From contig OZ037765.1 in assembly GCA_964035545.1 (NCBI GenBank), positions 6,026,698 to 6,090,697 on the forward strand: 64,000 nucleotides of DNA. The letters are read 5' to 3'. The translations under genes and the position numbers were made by a program. The notes under the pieces were generated by a model. The model was not told where the DNA came from and searched no databases. It saw only the letters and a program-made list of their open reading frames with translations. The stretch's first letter is position 1. The number at the start of each line of letters is the position of its first letter. Below are positions 11,177-26,900 of this stretch, one piece after another. This stretch comes from Bugula neritina (Eukaryota > Bryozoa > Gymnolaemata > Cheilostomatida > Bugulidae).

Positions 11177-14100
11177 GGAGGCAAATTTTGGATACTATAA
11201 TTGCTGTATCAATTGTGCATTGCTCTTGTTTTTTCTTCAGATTAGTTTATTTTCAGCCTAAACATGCTTTCTTACAACCTTCATGATCAGTACTAAATTA
11301 TATATGAATGCTTTTAATTGAAACCATCACACCATCAACAATTAAAACTTTTGTGTCACTGTCCACAATTGTTTTTTGGTTATATTTATGGGCATCAATG
11401 CAAAAATTCATTGTGGAATTGCCACTTCCGTGGATCACATGCAGCAAATTCGCACAAGTGGGTAGCCTATATATCAGTTTCGCATAATGGAAAAGCAGCA
11501 AAAAGTCACAAAGAAAATAGAATTTCGTCTCAAAATAAATTGTTATAATTTGATTGTATTCCCTATGTACTGTTGCAGGAGTAATTTAACAGTGGTCAAC
11601 CCACACTATTGTTTATATATGAATAATTGAAAAGAAAAAAACTTTTTTTTTCGCTGCAGAATAACAATAACATCTATAGACAATCACAAGCCTTCAATAG
11701 ATGTGAACCTGTGTTTCCTGTATCTCATAGTTGAATTTTTAAGTAATCCAAGAGCTGAATTTATATTTAGAGATAGTAAATAAGCAATAGTTTGTGAACA
11801 GTCTGAAAAATCAGCTGCTTAATGATTATTCATTGAGGAAATATGCCAGTATAAGTTTGTATAAATGACACTTCATGCTTCTAGCTGTGCAGCTATTCAG
11901 ATTGTGCTAATCTATTTCATTCTTTTTATACTGCAAGCTGCTTGGACACAATGATAAACTTTTTATGCATAATTAAATCAGGTATGGATATTTAATTCAA
12001 TTGGTGTTAAGTTATGACTTTAGGATAGAAATGTATGTATCTCTTTTGAATGCCTTGGTTGAAGCTTGCATGGCATGCTTTCGGTGAAGTACTTAATGTA
12101 ATTTAATCTGCTATAATATAACATATGACATACTCTGTATGCTATGCTAGTGGCAGCATATTGCGCAAATGAGACACCTTACTTAGTATTATATTGGATA
12201 ATAGCTTAAAGTGCCATTGTATATTCTACTTGATTGCATAATATAAACAAAATTGCTGGCTTCCCTTGCAAAAGGCCTTCAGTTTTAACTACCACTTAGT
12301 TCAGTTTGATGAATGTTAAGTGCATACTATATAACGGCATCATATCAGTGTTTCCCGCAAGATGTTTCTCTACCCAGTTGCTACATATTTGAGAAACAAG
12401 ATAGCCTTATTTGTGTATAATTGTAAGATATTACTTCTTCAACTCAGGTTTTCAAATGATTGGAAACTGACTAGAGATGCTGTCACCATTGGTTAGACAG
12501 CTTCGCATGAAAGCAACATACCAAGACACTTGTAGTCTGGCATTATTGGCATCTGTGTGCATTCATGGTTTGTCAGCTACTTCTCAAGAAAGATAAGAAT
12601 GGAATGCGGTATGGTGCTAAAAAAAGCAAGGGAAATGTTAGGAGAGTGTCAGAGATAAGAGTGGAAGAAAGACATCTAAAGGAAACTAAAGAAAAGCTAG
12701 GACAAAATTGTTACAGAACCATAAAGGCTTGATCTTGGCGATGTAGTCTCAGCAAACGGATGGAAAAGTTTGATGGAACTGGGCATCAAGCCGAAGCCCA
12801 ACACGCACAAGACAAAGCTGTAGCCAATTACAAATTTTACAATTCCCAATGTAATAATAAAGTACTCCCTTCTCAGAGCTTTTTAAACTGTTGCCACAAG
12901 CTGCATATGGAATCATCTTTAAAGACTAAAAGCATACGTGCAGCAGTTGGTCTACTTGTTTATACATTGTAGTTGTCCTGACTTACTGCACTCATGGATG
13001 TATAGTTTACACCTGAAATATCAAGAGTTAGAAGATAATGGGTGGCATGTTGACTTTTCTGCTGTTACATGTCATTATTAAACAATGCGAGTCTATTTTG
13101 CATATTTATTTCCAAAATAAATTTTTTTAGAATTTAGCATAATAAACTTCCCAACTTCTATTACAAAATATACTCTCAAATTGTTATATTAAATTACATT
13201 TTGGTTAAATTAAATCAGATTATTTATTACTACAGTATAATATGACTTAACAAACTACCTACAAGAGATAGCATCTAATTTTTCTTGACTAGAAGACAGC
13301 TTTCTTGACTAGTAAATGAGGCTAATTTTCAAATTATATTCATTAATTGATTGAGTTTTTGAAAAATTCAAGAAAATAGCAGAGAGGATAGTTTGTTGTT
13401 GTAACCTTATGTTCTTCTAATCAAATTACCATGATGCTTGGCCATAATTGGCTTCTGCAACGTTATAAGTGAGCTTTCTCTCAATATTCAATTGACACCA
13501 TTCAATGACTAACGTCACACTCTTCAGCACACATCCCAGCTCAATACATCTAATGCTGTAATTCAATTTCTTATTATAGATTATGTAAATTGCATGAACT
13601 ATATGTATATATAATACTAATATATAATACTTATAATAATATGTATATCTTGGCTATATTCCAAATGCTACTCTACGTATTATGAATCATGATCAATGAT
13701 CAACCAAATTTGACTCAAACTATAAAATAATAAAATAGAACATAATAATTATCAAGTGTATGACCACATGTTTCAGACTGAATTTTTCAGCAATTCTACC
13801 ACATTTAAAATTAAATTATCAGGTTTTATGCACGTGTTCCAACAATTGGTGCAACTGTTCCATTAACCTTAGATAATATCAATCTTATTACCTAAATATT
13901 CCCCATCTTCATCAATTTGAGTCAAACGATAAAAAAGTAAAATAACTCCATAGGTAGTTAAATGAGAGTTTGTGCATATCATATATTACAGGGTTATAAC
14001 TCTCAGCATGCAAATATTCTGCTTATGGCAGCATTAGTCTGTTTATAACCATTTATAGTTACCACCTGCAACTACCAGTTATACAGCATGTAAACATGCA

Positions 14101-14904
14101 CTATGGTAATAAGCATTATACATTAATATACACATGTACTACAAGTCTGTTAATTAAAAGGCAATATGCTATTTTACATTTGAAATAATTATATTAAAAC
14201 TGCCTTCTGACTATAATACGGGATCGGATATTTCTCTGCAATCATTAAAATATGACTTCAATAGGAAAACTTACAAATTTACTGTTAAGAAAAAATACAG
14301 AAGGGAAGTTATTGTATAACAACAGTTATATGCTGATACTTAGTTAACATATTGGGTCCTTGTCATCAGTTTTCTGAATTCTAAAATAGCTTTTGCACTT
14401 ACTGTGCATTAGTAATTGTAAGCAAACAACAAACTTTGAATCGGTTTGCCTCTGAGGCTAAGTCTTAGCAAAAGTTTTAGTGACAAATAAAACCAAAAAG
14501 TTATAACCCTGAGATTTAAGCTTAGCATCTGACCATCAACTTTATTCATTTCCAAGTCATCTGCTCTGTTAGTGCCGGCTTATTGTCTGCAGTGTTATTG
14601 TGTTTTCAAAGAGTTTTTGGCTACGCATAAACAAAGTAAACAACAAAGCCCAGTGTCTTTTTATCTATTAGTAGTTATATAGATAGCCATCTCTTCCGAA
14701 CACCGAAAGTAACCTTTTATTTCAGCTAGCCAATCAAATCTCGGGTCAACCTTAGCAGTTACTGCATAATGAATGGCTTGAATGAATGGTAGTGATCAGT
14801 AGCACACTGCTGTGGCATTCGTCCGACACCACTTTACCTAAGTGACTGTCCACGAGCATTTAGCAAATATTTCTGTGGATAACTCTCGCTTGAGGAAGTC
14901 AATA
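11177..14904. other. gene-poor AT-rich region upstream of the nephrin-like gene
   Basis: No recognised coding sequence. A less AT-rich patch at about 12480-12970 has short open frames of skewed composition but no family motif. The 14600-14904 part should hold the promoter and 5' UTR of the nephrin-like gene; no core element can be assigned with confidence. Confidence 0.4.
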
Positions 14905-17900
14905 ATGAAGATACAAGTGAAATTTCTGCTACTTGTTCTATTTTGGAACATACCCTACCTTTTTGCCGTTCCTAGTGTAAATTATGAGCCAGTAATAGAA
15001 ACGCTAACTAGCCGGACAATCACATTATCTTGTGAGGTAACATTTGATGGAGACACATTTCTTGTGGGCTGGGCTCTCAACACCGGAATCTATATTCCGC
15101 GTAAGTATAGCAATAAACAAACAAACTATAATATTCGGCCATTTACTAATACTTTCACTAAGTCTAATACTAATCCTAATAGACATTACCTATGGCTTTA
15201 GGCTTTACAAGCACAAGTACATAAACTTTAACTTTAAGTGATTAACATATACTTAGTCTTATGTGTCCCCTTATTGTTAATTAACTGTAATATGTGTTAC
15301 ATATAATTTCTGATATATGAATTCATTGAATATATATTATATTATGTTATTATCTTAGATCAATAACTAATTCTCATAGCCATACTGATACATGCACATA
15401 GCCATTGATGATTAAATATAATGTAATGTCATTTTATGTTTTCAGTGTTGAATAGCAATATATTTATAAGCTATTACATTTACTAATAATAACATTAATT
15501 ATTGTTATAATTATATTGATATTTCATTATTTTGTCTTTATTATTTTTATTTGTATAATATCAGTTTCAGAGAATAGCAATTCACAATATAAGAATTTGA
15601 AACATTTAGGATATTATTATTTGACATAACAATAACTCTAAAACCCTCTATCTACTTTCTATTAATGCTATTATTTCACAATTATTGAATTAATGATAAA
15701 GTAATTATAGAAATATTTGTGGAGTTATTATGAGAGGCTGACTAATCATGTGTCATGCTGTCAGACTCCGGTTCAAATAAAAAACTCATAAAAAGACCAA
15801 CCTTTGCTTTCAAACCTAAGCCTATCGGTTTCTCTATACTTCCATTATTTTTTAAGTAAACTAAATCTAGATATTAGTGCTGCAATCAAATGAAAAAAGT
15901 GCCTGCTCATACCACCAGAAATTACTACAAAAATGTTAATTCTGATACTAAAGCAAAAATGTTACTTTTAATTTTACTTTGTTTTCTGGCAATAATTCAA
16001 AATTGCAGCACCTAATGAATGCTGAACATAAGCCAAATCTCAGTTGGAAAAGAAGTTTTGCAAATCAATTTTACTTTTTCCTGGATGCGTTCGCCACAGG
16101 CTGGTGCCACTCTGTAGGCATACAGCGTTTCTTACAGTAGCCATGGTCTCTGATAGCTGGTGGCATGTTTTGTTTAACGTGAATAATAATTTAGAGTTTT
16201 TGTCATTGCTGACAGTCTCAGCTCTTGTGGGTAGGAGGGCGTTCAGCTGTTATTATCAATAGGAAAGACTTTATCATAATAATAACAGTTAGCTGAGAGT
16301 AAGTCACATTGAATTGATGCCTGATTCTACTGTATCAACTGTTCATCTTTACACAGTCAGTAAAACTCATAGCTGTGACTTTACTAGCCACGAAATAAAT
16401 AAATGCACATTTATGCCAGCATTTGGTCAGAAATACCATTATAGATTCCAAAGTTTAAGTTTATTTGAGTCTATTATGGTGCAGTTTGTATTTTATTGAA
16501 CACAGGCTTAGTGTGTAGGTATTCTAGGTTTGCTATTGAGCCTCTTCAAGTTCTAATTAATTCCCAAAATGCTATTTACTGACTGACACACTATCTCCTT
16601 CTTTGAGTGCTGTTTGTTTTCACACATTTCCTACCATCATTCAGCAAGTAAAATACACAAACACATGTGCATTTTATGAATGCTTCGCGTATGAATGCTT
16701 TGATTGTTAAGGCTTGAAAACTAATAAAACTTTCAAATGACCTATTGTTGTATTGTTATTCTAGCGAACATGTAACCAAACATCATACTTATTTAAAACT
16801 ATTGAGCTAATATTATGGCTAATGTATAATGGCCCTAGAGAGTCACAGCTTGGTGTAGATTTTGTAATCTTCAAATCCTCTTGAAACTGAAAGTGATATT
16901 CTCTCCTCACTTGACTTGACAGTCTGAGTACTGTAATATATCTTGCTTCATTCATCATAAAAGAACTTTTAAGAAGTGCTTGGCTTGGGCAGTCCAATTC
17001 TGAGGCCAAGCTTTTGTGGTCTACAACGAAGAATATTGGCTCTTTCTGCAAGGCGAATTTGTTTATTCTTGACTCAAACCAGACAAATCATCTCAAGTTA
17101 CAAAAGTGCTGCCTAAGAAAAGTGATATTTAAATATAGTAGCAATAAACTGCGAATATAAATTATAAATATCCAGTCTTGTGGTTATCTGGCATAATTTG
17201 ATACTTAATTTAGTATTTTGTGGTTACATCTAACAAGTTATGATGCTTAGCATTCAATATATAAACGAACAGGATATTTTAATAAAGCATGTACAAGAGA
17301 GCTATACTTTCGTTACTTGTTTACTATTTCAAATTGTAACATAAGAATATTGATCTAACCTAATCCAGACTACCTGCTGACACTCTATATCTTGTGACAG
17401 CAACTAGTGATAGTGACTTTCCAATGAGATTAGATTATCTTCTGATATGTGGCTCAGCAGTGCCCAGTGAAACAAAAGGCGTGTAAATTCAGAGCAGGTG
17501 GGCTGCATATTGAGGTGCTCATTCACTTAACCCTCCAAACAAGAAGTAAAGCTCTTCATATGCAAATCAATATATCAAGTTCGGACATTATGGGCTGCCT
17601 AGTTTGTAACGCATAGCAATTTTCTCATTAATTACACATATTATGGGAGACAGTTTCTCCTGCAAAGTTGTCGAATCAAATGTTTCAAAAGCTCTACGAC
17701 AAACACATCCAGCTCTGCGTGTCTCTGGTAGTTTACATAAAATTCGATTGTGGCATGTTTATAAAATCTACTCCAGGAAATTATTATTGGCTTCATTGTA
17801 CTGTAGCTAGACAGGAGTGGCTGGATCATCTTCTTTAGCAAACAAATTATCAACTGTGATCAGCTTTTGTATTCATTGATTTTATATCAAGTTAGTGTTG

Positions 17901-20900
17901 ATATTAGTTCTCGTAGCAGCAGCTACCACAGGTAACGATTTCCAATGAGAAGAGTTGCTGGTCTATTCATGTTTATGTCTCATCACTTTTCATTCAGAGA
18001 GAACATTCAATGCTTGCAATGACTTCTGGAAAAGTTCTGTGTGAGATACTTGATAAATCTTTTATTCTACAAATATTGTTTTGCTTTTTGCTTGCAGAAG
18101 GAGGAACAATGCCTAGGTTTGTTTCTTGGCATCAAGGGAACATACACAAGCTGAATATAACCAATGTTCAGGCCTCTGACGATGGCCTTTATACCTGTTT
18201 TGTCGAAAGTAGCCCTCCTGTTACTGGTGATATACATGTCAAAGTCTTTGGTAAGTTTGGAATTCAACTGCTACTAAATTATACCAACAAACTAATTAGC
18301 TGCTACTCCCTTTCTTTGTATCTTTAATCAGGACAAACTGACACTGTATTTATGTCTGTTTATAGTGAAACCAGGCCGCCCTGTAATAACTGGAATAAAA
18401 AATGCTGCCATCGAGCCAGTATCCAGGAGGCAGCCTGTCGAAGTCATCGTCATCTCTCACTCTGCTGACCAAGCACAGATTCAGTGTACTATTGGACCAG
18501 CCAAACCCGCTTTTCCAATAAAATGGTATGGCTACTTTTAGCTATTCATTAAAGAGACTTCCTATAGTCATGAGTTAACACAACAACAGCATCTTCAGTC
18601 TTGCTTTCTTTATGCAGAGTCATCAACCACTCTCTGAATACAAAAGGAGTGTGCCTTACTCATTCCCAGCTCTTAACTCAATCAATAAATTGTTTTTACA
18701 CCCTAAAGTGAATGAACTGTCTCTGGGGCTGTTATTGTAGCTACTAAAATTGTCATTGATACTATCATGCAGGTGTAAGTAGGTTAGAATGAATTGCTAT
18801 CCCAATGGAATAAGGCAGCATCTACTCATGACACTGTATCCACTGTGTAGTACCAGTTGGAGATAGGGTACTTTTAGATAGAATCCTCTGCTGTAGAAAA
18901 TTTTTCTGGTATTGATTTTAACAATCAAATTTTATATAGTTCTTTCCCTTTCCAGATCAATTCAAAAAGTACAAGAAATGTCGAAAAAGGTACTTGAATA
19001 TATTAAGTTTGATTGCAGCATGTATTTTCTTACAGGTTTATAAATGGTGCTCCTTTGACATCTGGTGGATCTCCATCTCAGTCCACTACTGCAACAAACA
19101 GCTTAGAAACAACTTCCAGTATTTTAACAATAGATCAGCCTAGTGAGATTTTTAATGGAGCTCAGTACAAATGTGCAGCTGATCTTGAGCAGGTTCAACT
19201 AGAAATAATATCTACAATTTCTCCTATAGAGACTGTCTTCAACCTTAGTGTTCAGGGTGAGTACGAAACTTACAATATCTTACAATATTGAAAGTCAGAC
19301 AAACCACATATTTTTAAGTGAAAAATTGTCATCAAATAGTGTTCATTCGTGCATATGTTCAAATAACATCTCAACAATGCCCTAGGAGTAGTCTTCTTTC
19401 AAGAAATACTAATGACTAAACTATAAGCATAATATTACTCTGACCAATAAACTTTCCCACACACACATTTACTACTGCAGAAGTAAAACAATCAGTTTTC
19501 ATACTTTGTTACTTATATTAAATTTTTTGCCGCCAGAGCAAATAATGGTACTGCCTGGGTTTTGAATGTTAATTTTATCGTTACAGCTGTTGTAGGCAAT
19601 AATAACACACATACTTTATCGAATCAGTACGACAGAATGTAGGTAGTCACAGTTAGGTATTATAAACTTTTAAAATATATTCAATGGCTGCCCTGTAAAG
19701 ACATAAACGATGCTAATCACTCAAACTATAATTACAGTTTGAAATCATAAATGGAGTAAAGCTAGCTTCTTATGTATTTAGAAGTGCTTGTTTGAGGTAG
19801 CGTTCATCAGCCTTGTAGCAACTCTAAGTTATTTAAGTTATGAAATTTGAAAAATTATGACCACATGGTACTGATTAGCTGATGGCAGCCAACTATGATA
19901 AATAGTGTCTCATTATAGCCTTTGTAAAAACGTCTAGATGTGGCATGCTTACTCTAACACTTGACTGATATTGTGCAGACTCCATATACCTACTCACTTT
20001 ACTTGTGTTAGATGTGCAAGTCTGGGAAAACTGTGTTGCCTGTATTTCCAGTCGCATGTCATAATCACTTTGAATATATGGGAATATATATAGAGTTAAT
20101 TTAATTAACCTTTAGTGTAACAAAGTCTTCATTGCTACACAACACCAAGTCTGTGCAAAATATTAAGAAGATAATAATACTAAAAATCAATGCATAAGAA
20201 AGGAAAATGACACTATGACTTTTTGTTTTGCTTAATAATATGAATGTCAAAGATATTTGAGGTTAAAATTTGCAGAACGCAATGTATGTTGGTGTCAGTA
20301 GTATATATATTATATAACCACTTTCAGCTCAAGCTTGGTTACCATGTTAAACGGCCCATCTTAATAACCAAGTTATCATACATTCTATATTTAGAGAATA
20401 TGAATGCTAGTCTTCACACTAAAATTTGGATATATGCAAGTGTTACGAATTACTGGTTAATAAGATACAGGCAGCGCACCTTTTACTTGCACCTAATCAT
20501 CTTGAATACATCAGGTAGTCATTGGCCATGGTATGTAACTTGGGCTAACTATGTACTGTCTGATTCTATGCCAAAAATGTGTTAGAATAACAAAGATGTA
20601 TGCACTATGTATACAGTGTAGGCCATTAATGTAAATATTACTATCTTCCAACTAAAAAGAAAAATGGCTGACATCTGTTGCAGTGCCTCCTGGTGATCCT
20701 AAGATAGATGGAGCTGACCCGGATGTGCTGAAGGAGCGAGGTGACCAGTTGAAGCTGATCTGCACGGCGGTAGGAGGCAACCCTCTGCCAACCCTACAGT
20801 GGTACCGAAATGACGAGCCTTATAACCACGTGTTCACAACTGTTGAGGAGTCTGGAGTGGTGAAGAGTGAACTGTTGATAGAAATTGAACCAGCTGATAA

Positions 20901-23900
20901 CAATGCTGTGTATAGGTGTGATGCATTCAATGCTGCCATCACAACGCCAAAGTCAGCCTCCGTGAGATTTCGGGTCAGGTGTAAGTAAATAACACTACTA
21001 GTTGATACATCAAGATTATTTGGTTTAATTACTGCAGTCTATCATGTTTTCACAGGATATGCCTCGGACTTCTGTAGGAAATGGGCACTTGCTATCGGGT
21101 TACCATTTACATTGAGTGATATATTTTCTTTAGGCTACCAACAACATAATTTTTATTTTCATATGATATACATGTGTTTCTGAAATTTGTATTAATTAAT
21201 CAACCCTTGTATTACATGGGATTTGTTTAGATAAGTTAGTCAGAAGTAAATCACCTGTATAACTGGGTATAAACTAACTTGTAGTGCCCTAACTAAATGG
21301 CTAATTTATACTTGTTCACTCAGAACATAAAGCTAACAAAAATTCAATTTTTCCAACTAGTAAAGTTGATAATTTTTACTGTTGGTATAAAGAGTTGATT
21401 TTCTAAAGTGATTTCAGTCCTTCAGTAATGACCATAATATGCCTTTGTTAGGCTATCATTATTAATTTACAGGTCTTATCATGACTAATTATCATGGTCA
21501 TAGTCTGCAATGCTTGTATTCAAAGTTTTGAAAAAATTGAATATTTTTAAAATAGGGGAAAAACTAATTTATGAGATGAAAAGTCCAAATTCTAGTTTTT
21601 GGATATATTTAACCCCTGGTCAAAGCAGTAAACATTGTAAACAAAAACCATTGGAGAGGTGCTGGTAGGCTTTTTAGCATTGAGTATGATTTTAATGATC
21701 TGAAACCAGCTTTTTGGTTGGAGATCTGTCCAATCTACCAGAAACAGGTGTCAGTCATAATAGCTGGTGGTTTTATAGTTGCAGTCATCTAGTGCTGCCA
21801 AGTATCTCTAAGAATACCCATACCATCAGCAGTGGTCAACCACCTTATTGAACTTGTCAATATCCCCATTGGGTTATTTTATATGACATCTTATTCAATT
21901 AAATTTAAACATAAAAATTCAATTTTAAATTCAACACTTTTATTAGGTACTAAAACCTGACACTAGAAACTGGTTGAACTAAGTGAACTCTTTATAAGCT
22001 CAAAATGTATATTGCCTATAATATGATTAGCAGAATTACACATTAAAGTGTTATGTCTGTCGCAATTTTAAAAACCACAACCACGAGTGTCAGCACTCAA
22101 TCGTGGTTTTCAAAAGTGTTATCACCAACTCGTGCCAAACCATTCATGAAATTAATAGCATGAAAAGGTAAAGGCCAAACCGCTGAGTCAAGGGCTGATG
22201 ACAGGCTAAGGTTACTGGTTTGAGAAAATTTCAAAACATGCTGTTCACCAGGAACTTCTTACCCTGCATTGCAGTTGCCCCAGATGCTGTTACCATAACT
22301 GGCAATGAAGAAGTCAAGGATGGGGATAGCCTCACCCTCTCCTGCACCACAACAATCAGTAACCCTCAGGCTGCAATCAACTGGATTAGCAGAGGAGCTG
22401 TCATCAGTGAAGGAATCGCAACCTCTGTGAGTTCTGTTTTCAGCTGATTCTCCCTTAGAGCTCATAGCAATCTTTGTTATATTATATCTGAAGCTATACG
22501 CTACTCAGTAAGTTGCAGTTTTATGGCGCTAGACAGTTTTGCTGTATGCAAAACACTCAATAAGTAACATTTGAGCAGGTAACATACACCGGATATACAG
22601 CTGACTCTAACTTACCATGACATTTCATCGTGCTGCTAAGCTCTACAACCTTTGACCTCAGTATTTGTTTAGTTTTTGTCAACTTTTGTTAATAAAGTTG
22701 ACAATCTATTTGAAACGTAGTTAGTAACATAATACTTTTTTGTTTATAATCTCAATTCTAGAGATATGCTGCTAGTGTATCTTTCTAATGCATAATTTTC
22801 TTGAATTACTTACAACTTCATAGTTAATCACGTTTTTAATTGTCAAAGTATAAATTACTGGAACTGAAATTTTGTCATGGTAGAAATATGTTGAAGGGAA
22901 ATGATTAAATACATAACAATATCTAGGTTACCAAGTATACACTTTTACCCTGGTTTGTTGTTTAAAATGGCATACTAAAACCTCACCAGTCCAACTTTTT
23001 TAACTCAAGCTATTGAAAGCAGTTTAATCTCTAAAATTGTACAAATATAGAAATATTCAATTCTAAGAAAGAATTCTAAACTGGAAAGCACATTTCAACA
23101 TTTTTTTCCAACTGCTTTAATTGGCGAAGATTTCGTCTGAATCATTTTTAATTGATTTTGTAAAGCTGCACTTGAAAACATTAAATTGTAATAGCCAAAT
23201 AATTGTATTGCATTAAAACATTTATAGTTTCCATTAAAAGTTGCTTTTCATGTGATCTAAAAAGTGAAAGTTAGTAGATTTTTGTCTGTCAGCAGTTGAA
23301 TCATATCTCTTAAAGTCACATATCTGAGATATGAGTTCACATATGTACGCCATCTCCGCCATCGTATTTATTACATTGAAGGTCTTAAATTTATTACATC
23401 TAAAGTCTTAATGTAGGTTGAAGGGTCAGAAGAAGAAGGATACATTACTCAGACTAACATCACTATAACCCCTGGCAGGCTAGATCACAATGCCGAGTAC
23501 TTGTGCAGGGCTCACGTTCCACAAGTCAATGATATGAAAAGTGACAATGTTCAATTGAATGTTTTATGTAAGTTACTACTCTTGTATTACTTACTAACTT
23601 CTTTCACTGCTTCTGTGTGCGTACTGTAGGTGCTGTCTTTAGTGTCATAAAGAATAAACCGTTTTAGCTGAACAATTATTAGTTCTGGGCTTATGGTTGG
23701 CAAATTTAAATTATAGTTGCTATTGACGTTTGTTTAGTGGCACTTCTGGCAGCGTACAGTAATAGACTGATGCATCTTACAAATGAACTATTTTTTGTAC
23801 AGCTATTACGTCATAAACATTTAAATGCTTTAAAAAAGCAAATTACGTAATATTTTTGAATTTGTAAATAAACAATTTGAAGATTTCACTGAAAAAATTA

Positions 23901-26900
23901 ATGGTTTCGTATATTGACAGTTTTGCAAAAAGAGGTTTTAGTTGTTGAATAAATAAATATTATTTTGGCACAGCTACTATCAGAGTAGGCAGGTGTAATA
24001 TGTTTTCATTATTTATTCGTTAAATTAAATACAGTTCATGTTGCACTGTTTAGTCTGCAAGTAAATGCTGTAAAAGCTAAAATGGCATGACGTAGATTCT
24101 AGAACTATCTTGCTTGTGGACAGGACTATAAATTTCTTAAGTTATTTAGTTTGTTATAAGTTGATAAATGTTGGTTTGTTACTAGATTAGCAACAGTTAA
24201 AATAATTCTTTATTCATAATGTTTTTTTAAAACAAGGTGAATGCAACTACAATCAAAAATAGTAAAATGCATGATGGTGAAAATAACTGAAAATTTATAA
24301 TTTGCATATAAGCTGCATAAACAATAATAAGTAATTAATGGAAAAGCTTTATAAACAAATTCATATTGCTGCGAAATTTTTCCGGGTTATTTTTTTGCAT
24401 GCTTATCCAATTATTACTGTCTATTCTATATAAGTACACAAAGCAGCTTTTCTGTATCAAATATAGATATTTAGTTATTTTGAATCTCAACTTGGTTTTA
24501 ATTTTATGCTTTTATTAAAAAACTTAGCTCCCAAAAACTAAAGGAAAAGCTCTTCTTGCCAAACCTTTCTATTTGGTATGTACTTTAAAATCAAACCATT
24601 AACACGAGTCTTTTTTAGGGCCACATATTAGAATATATATTTGAAATGGTTTGTTGTGTCACAGATCCACCTGACAGTGTAGAAATTACTGGTTTCAACA
24701 ACTCAATTGCTGTGAGGATGGATACAACCCGTAAAATGACGTGCACCTCCAACGAAGGGAACCCTCTGCCCTCTCTCACCTGGTACACAGGTTGGTGTTG
24801 TGTGTATATAGAAGCCCTTATTGTGATTAATGTTACAACTTGATGATTTTTTATATTTGCCATCATAATCGTAGGTTTTACAAAGCAGCATCGGTCTAGT
24901 GGTTGGAGCACTGGTTTAATGAATGCTAGGTAATGTCAATAAAGGCATCTGATCACAATTTCCTCTGTGCTCTAAGCGGAAGTCTTTAAAACCATGTTAT
25001 AAACATAAAAGTTGGAAGGGTCAGTCTTTACTCCAATTAAGCAACCCAAATCAAAATTCATGCTGAGATCGAAGCTTAAACCTGTGACATCATAATCTCA
25101 GCTTTTGGCTTACCAAAATCAGTGATTTTAGATATTTTCAAAACCCAGTATAATGTAAACATGTATTAAAGTGGCATAATGCATATTAATAGTATTAAAT
25201 TTCTAATAACCCAAGTAAGTGTATAAAAAGTGATATTTATTTCACTAGGTACTACAGCGATAGCTACTAATGTTGGAGAGTTGCAGACTCAAGGGACAAT
25301 TCGTTACCGAGAGTTGAGATTCACGGCCCAACCTAAAGACAACGGAGCCAGGTTCAGTTGCACTGCAACTAGTTCTGCCACCACTAGCCCACTCCGAAGT
25401 GACTACATTGACATCATGGTATACTGTAAGTTTTTAAACCAGTAAATAAATCGTAGAAAATTTTATCTCAAAAAAGTAAATCTACTGTGTCTCCCCCAAA
25501 AAGTGCATTTTTTTACAACATTCTTCGCTTCCATGGCTGGTTTTCTTTAATAAAGCACAAATAATTTCTCATCAACAAAAAAATGGAAATACAAATATAA
25601 ATACATGTTGATATTTTTCGTGAAATGGATTATAGTTGCTCTGCTAAAATATATTCACTTCAGGTTGGAGACTTTTGAGTTTTCATGGTTATTGTTAAAA
25701 TAAGGTCTAGACCAGCAAATCTGCTCACCTGTTTATCAAGTTCAAATTCTGTCAATTATTGGCATACCAACTTTCATTTAGTTTTCAGTTTCATAAATCT
25801 ATTCTCAACTAGTATTGAATTCTCTCAATTTCCCCACGTTAGTATTTTTCAGGTTATTCATGTTTGAATGCTTCATTGCCCCTTCGTTTCACATTTTACC
25901 ATATGTTATTCTAATATTATAAGATATATTAGTAAGAGTTTAAACTTATGTTTTTTGTCACTATTTTTTTATAACGTGGAGAGATTATTTACTCAACTAG
26001 AGCTAATAAAAAGAATTAGCACAGAAAAGATTGGAGCATAATTGACAAATTATTAGTAATTAATTCTGTCAGAATATTTTGCGCATGTACCACTCAAAAC
26101 AGTTCTAGGGTTGTATATCCAACCAAACTGATTTTATAATAAATGTTGTTTAAATATATCAATTTAGCAGCCTCGTTAGATTGTGAAATCATTTTGCTAT
26201 TAATAATACTGTGTAATTGTGAACAATTCCAAGGCTGCATTTTGTTGGGGAGAGCTACACAATTAGACAGTAACAACATATAAAAAAGCTTTGAAATCAA
26301 TAATTTAAAGTTTATCATCTTGTTTTATAATATAGTGAAAGCAAGTGAAGTAATTTGTAGATTTAAGTTGGCAGTGATTAACTGATCGGAATTGAAGCAG
26401 GGAGGGGTTGTTGAACAGACCAATGTTTCGAAATGTGAAAATAAAGTCAGATTATTTAAATCACAGAAATAATATAGCAATTACTAAACACATCACCCCA
26501 AGCAAACTTGATTTGGTGTTAAAACCTTTATTAAACCTAAATTCTACAAATCACACTTGTAATTTATGTTATTTGAAACATGTTTATTGCGATTCTCAAT
26601 GCTGTATTTATAAAATAGGCACCATATTAGTGTCTAATTACTATCAATAGCTATCATTGTACTTTAGGGGTAATTAGAAGATATTTAAGTTACATACCTT
26701 TAAAACCTGTGATTATTACCCAAATTGAGACTATTGAATCAATAGTGAGTGCATTCACTGGAATAACTATGTGCTAAATAAAGTGTTTAAGTTGATAATA
26801 GGGCAGGTTTGCAAACTATCCTATGAATTTGCCATGTTGCATTATCAAAACACTGGTACTATTAACAATAATCATGATAGATGCATACCTCTGATGTACT

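Noticed and set aside
12594-12972. Open stretches with Lys/Glu-rich translation
   Set aside because: Short, with stops, no motif and no splice structure that would join them.
16761-17051. 96-codon minus-strand frame in the first intron of the nephrin-like gene
   Set aside because: No family resemblance and within the length expected by chance over this much sequence.
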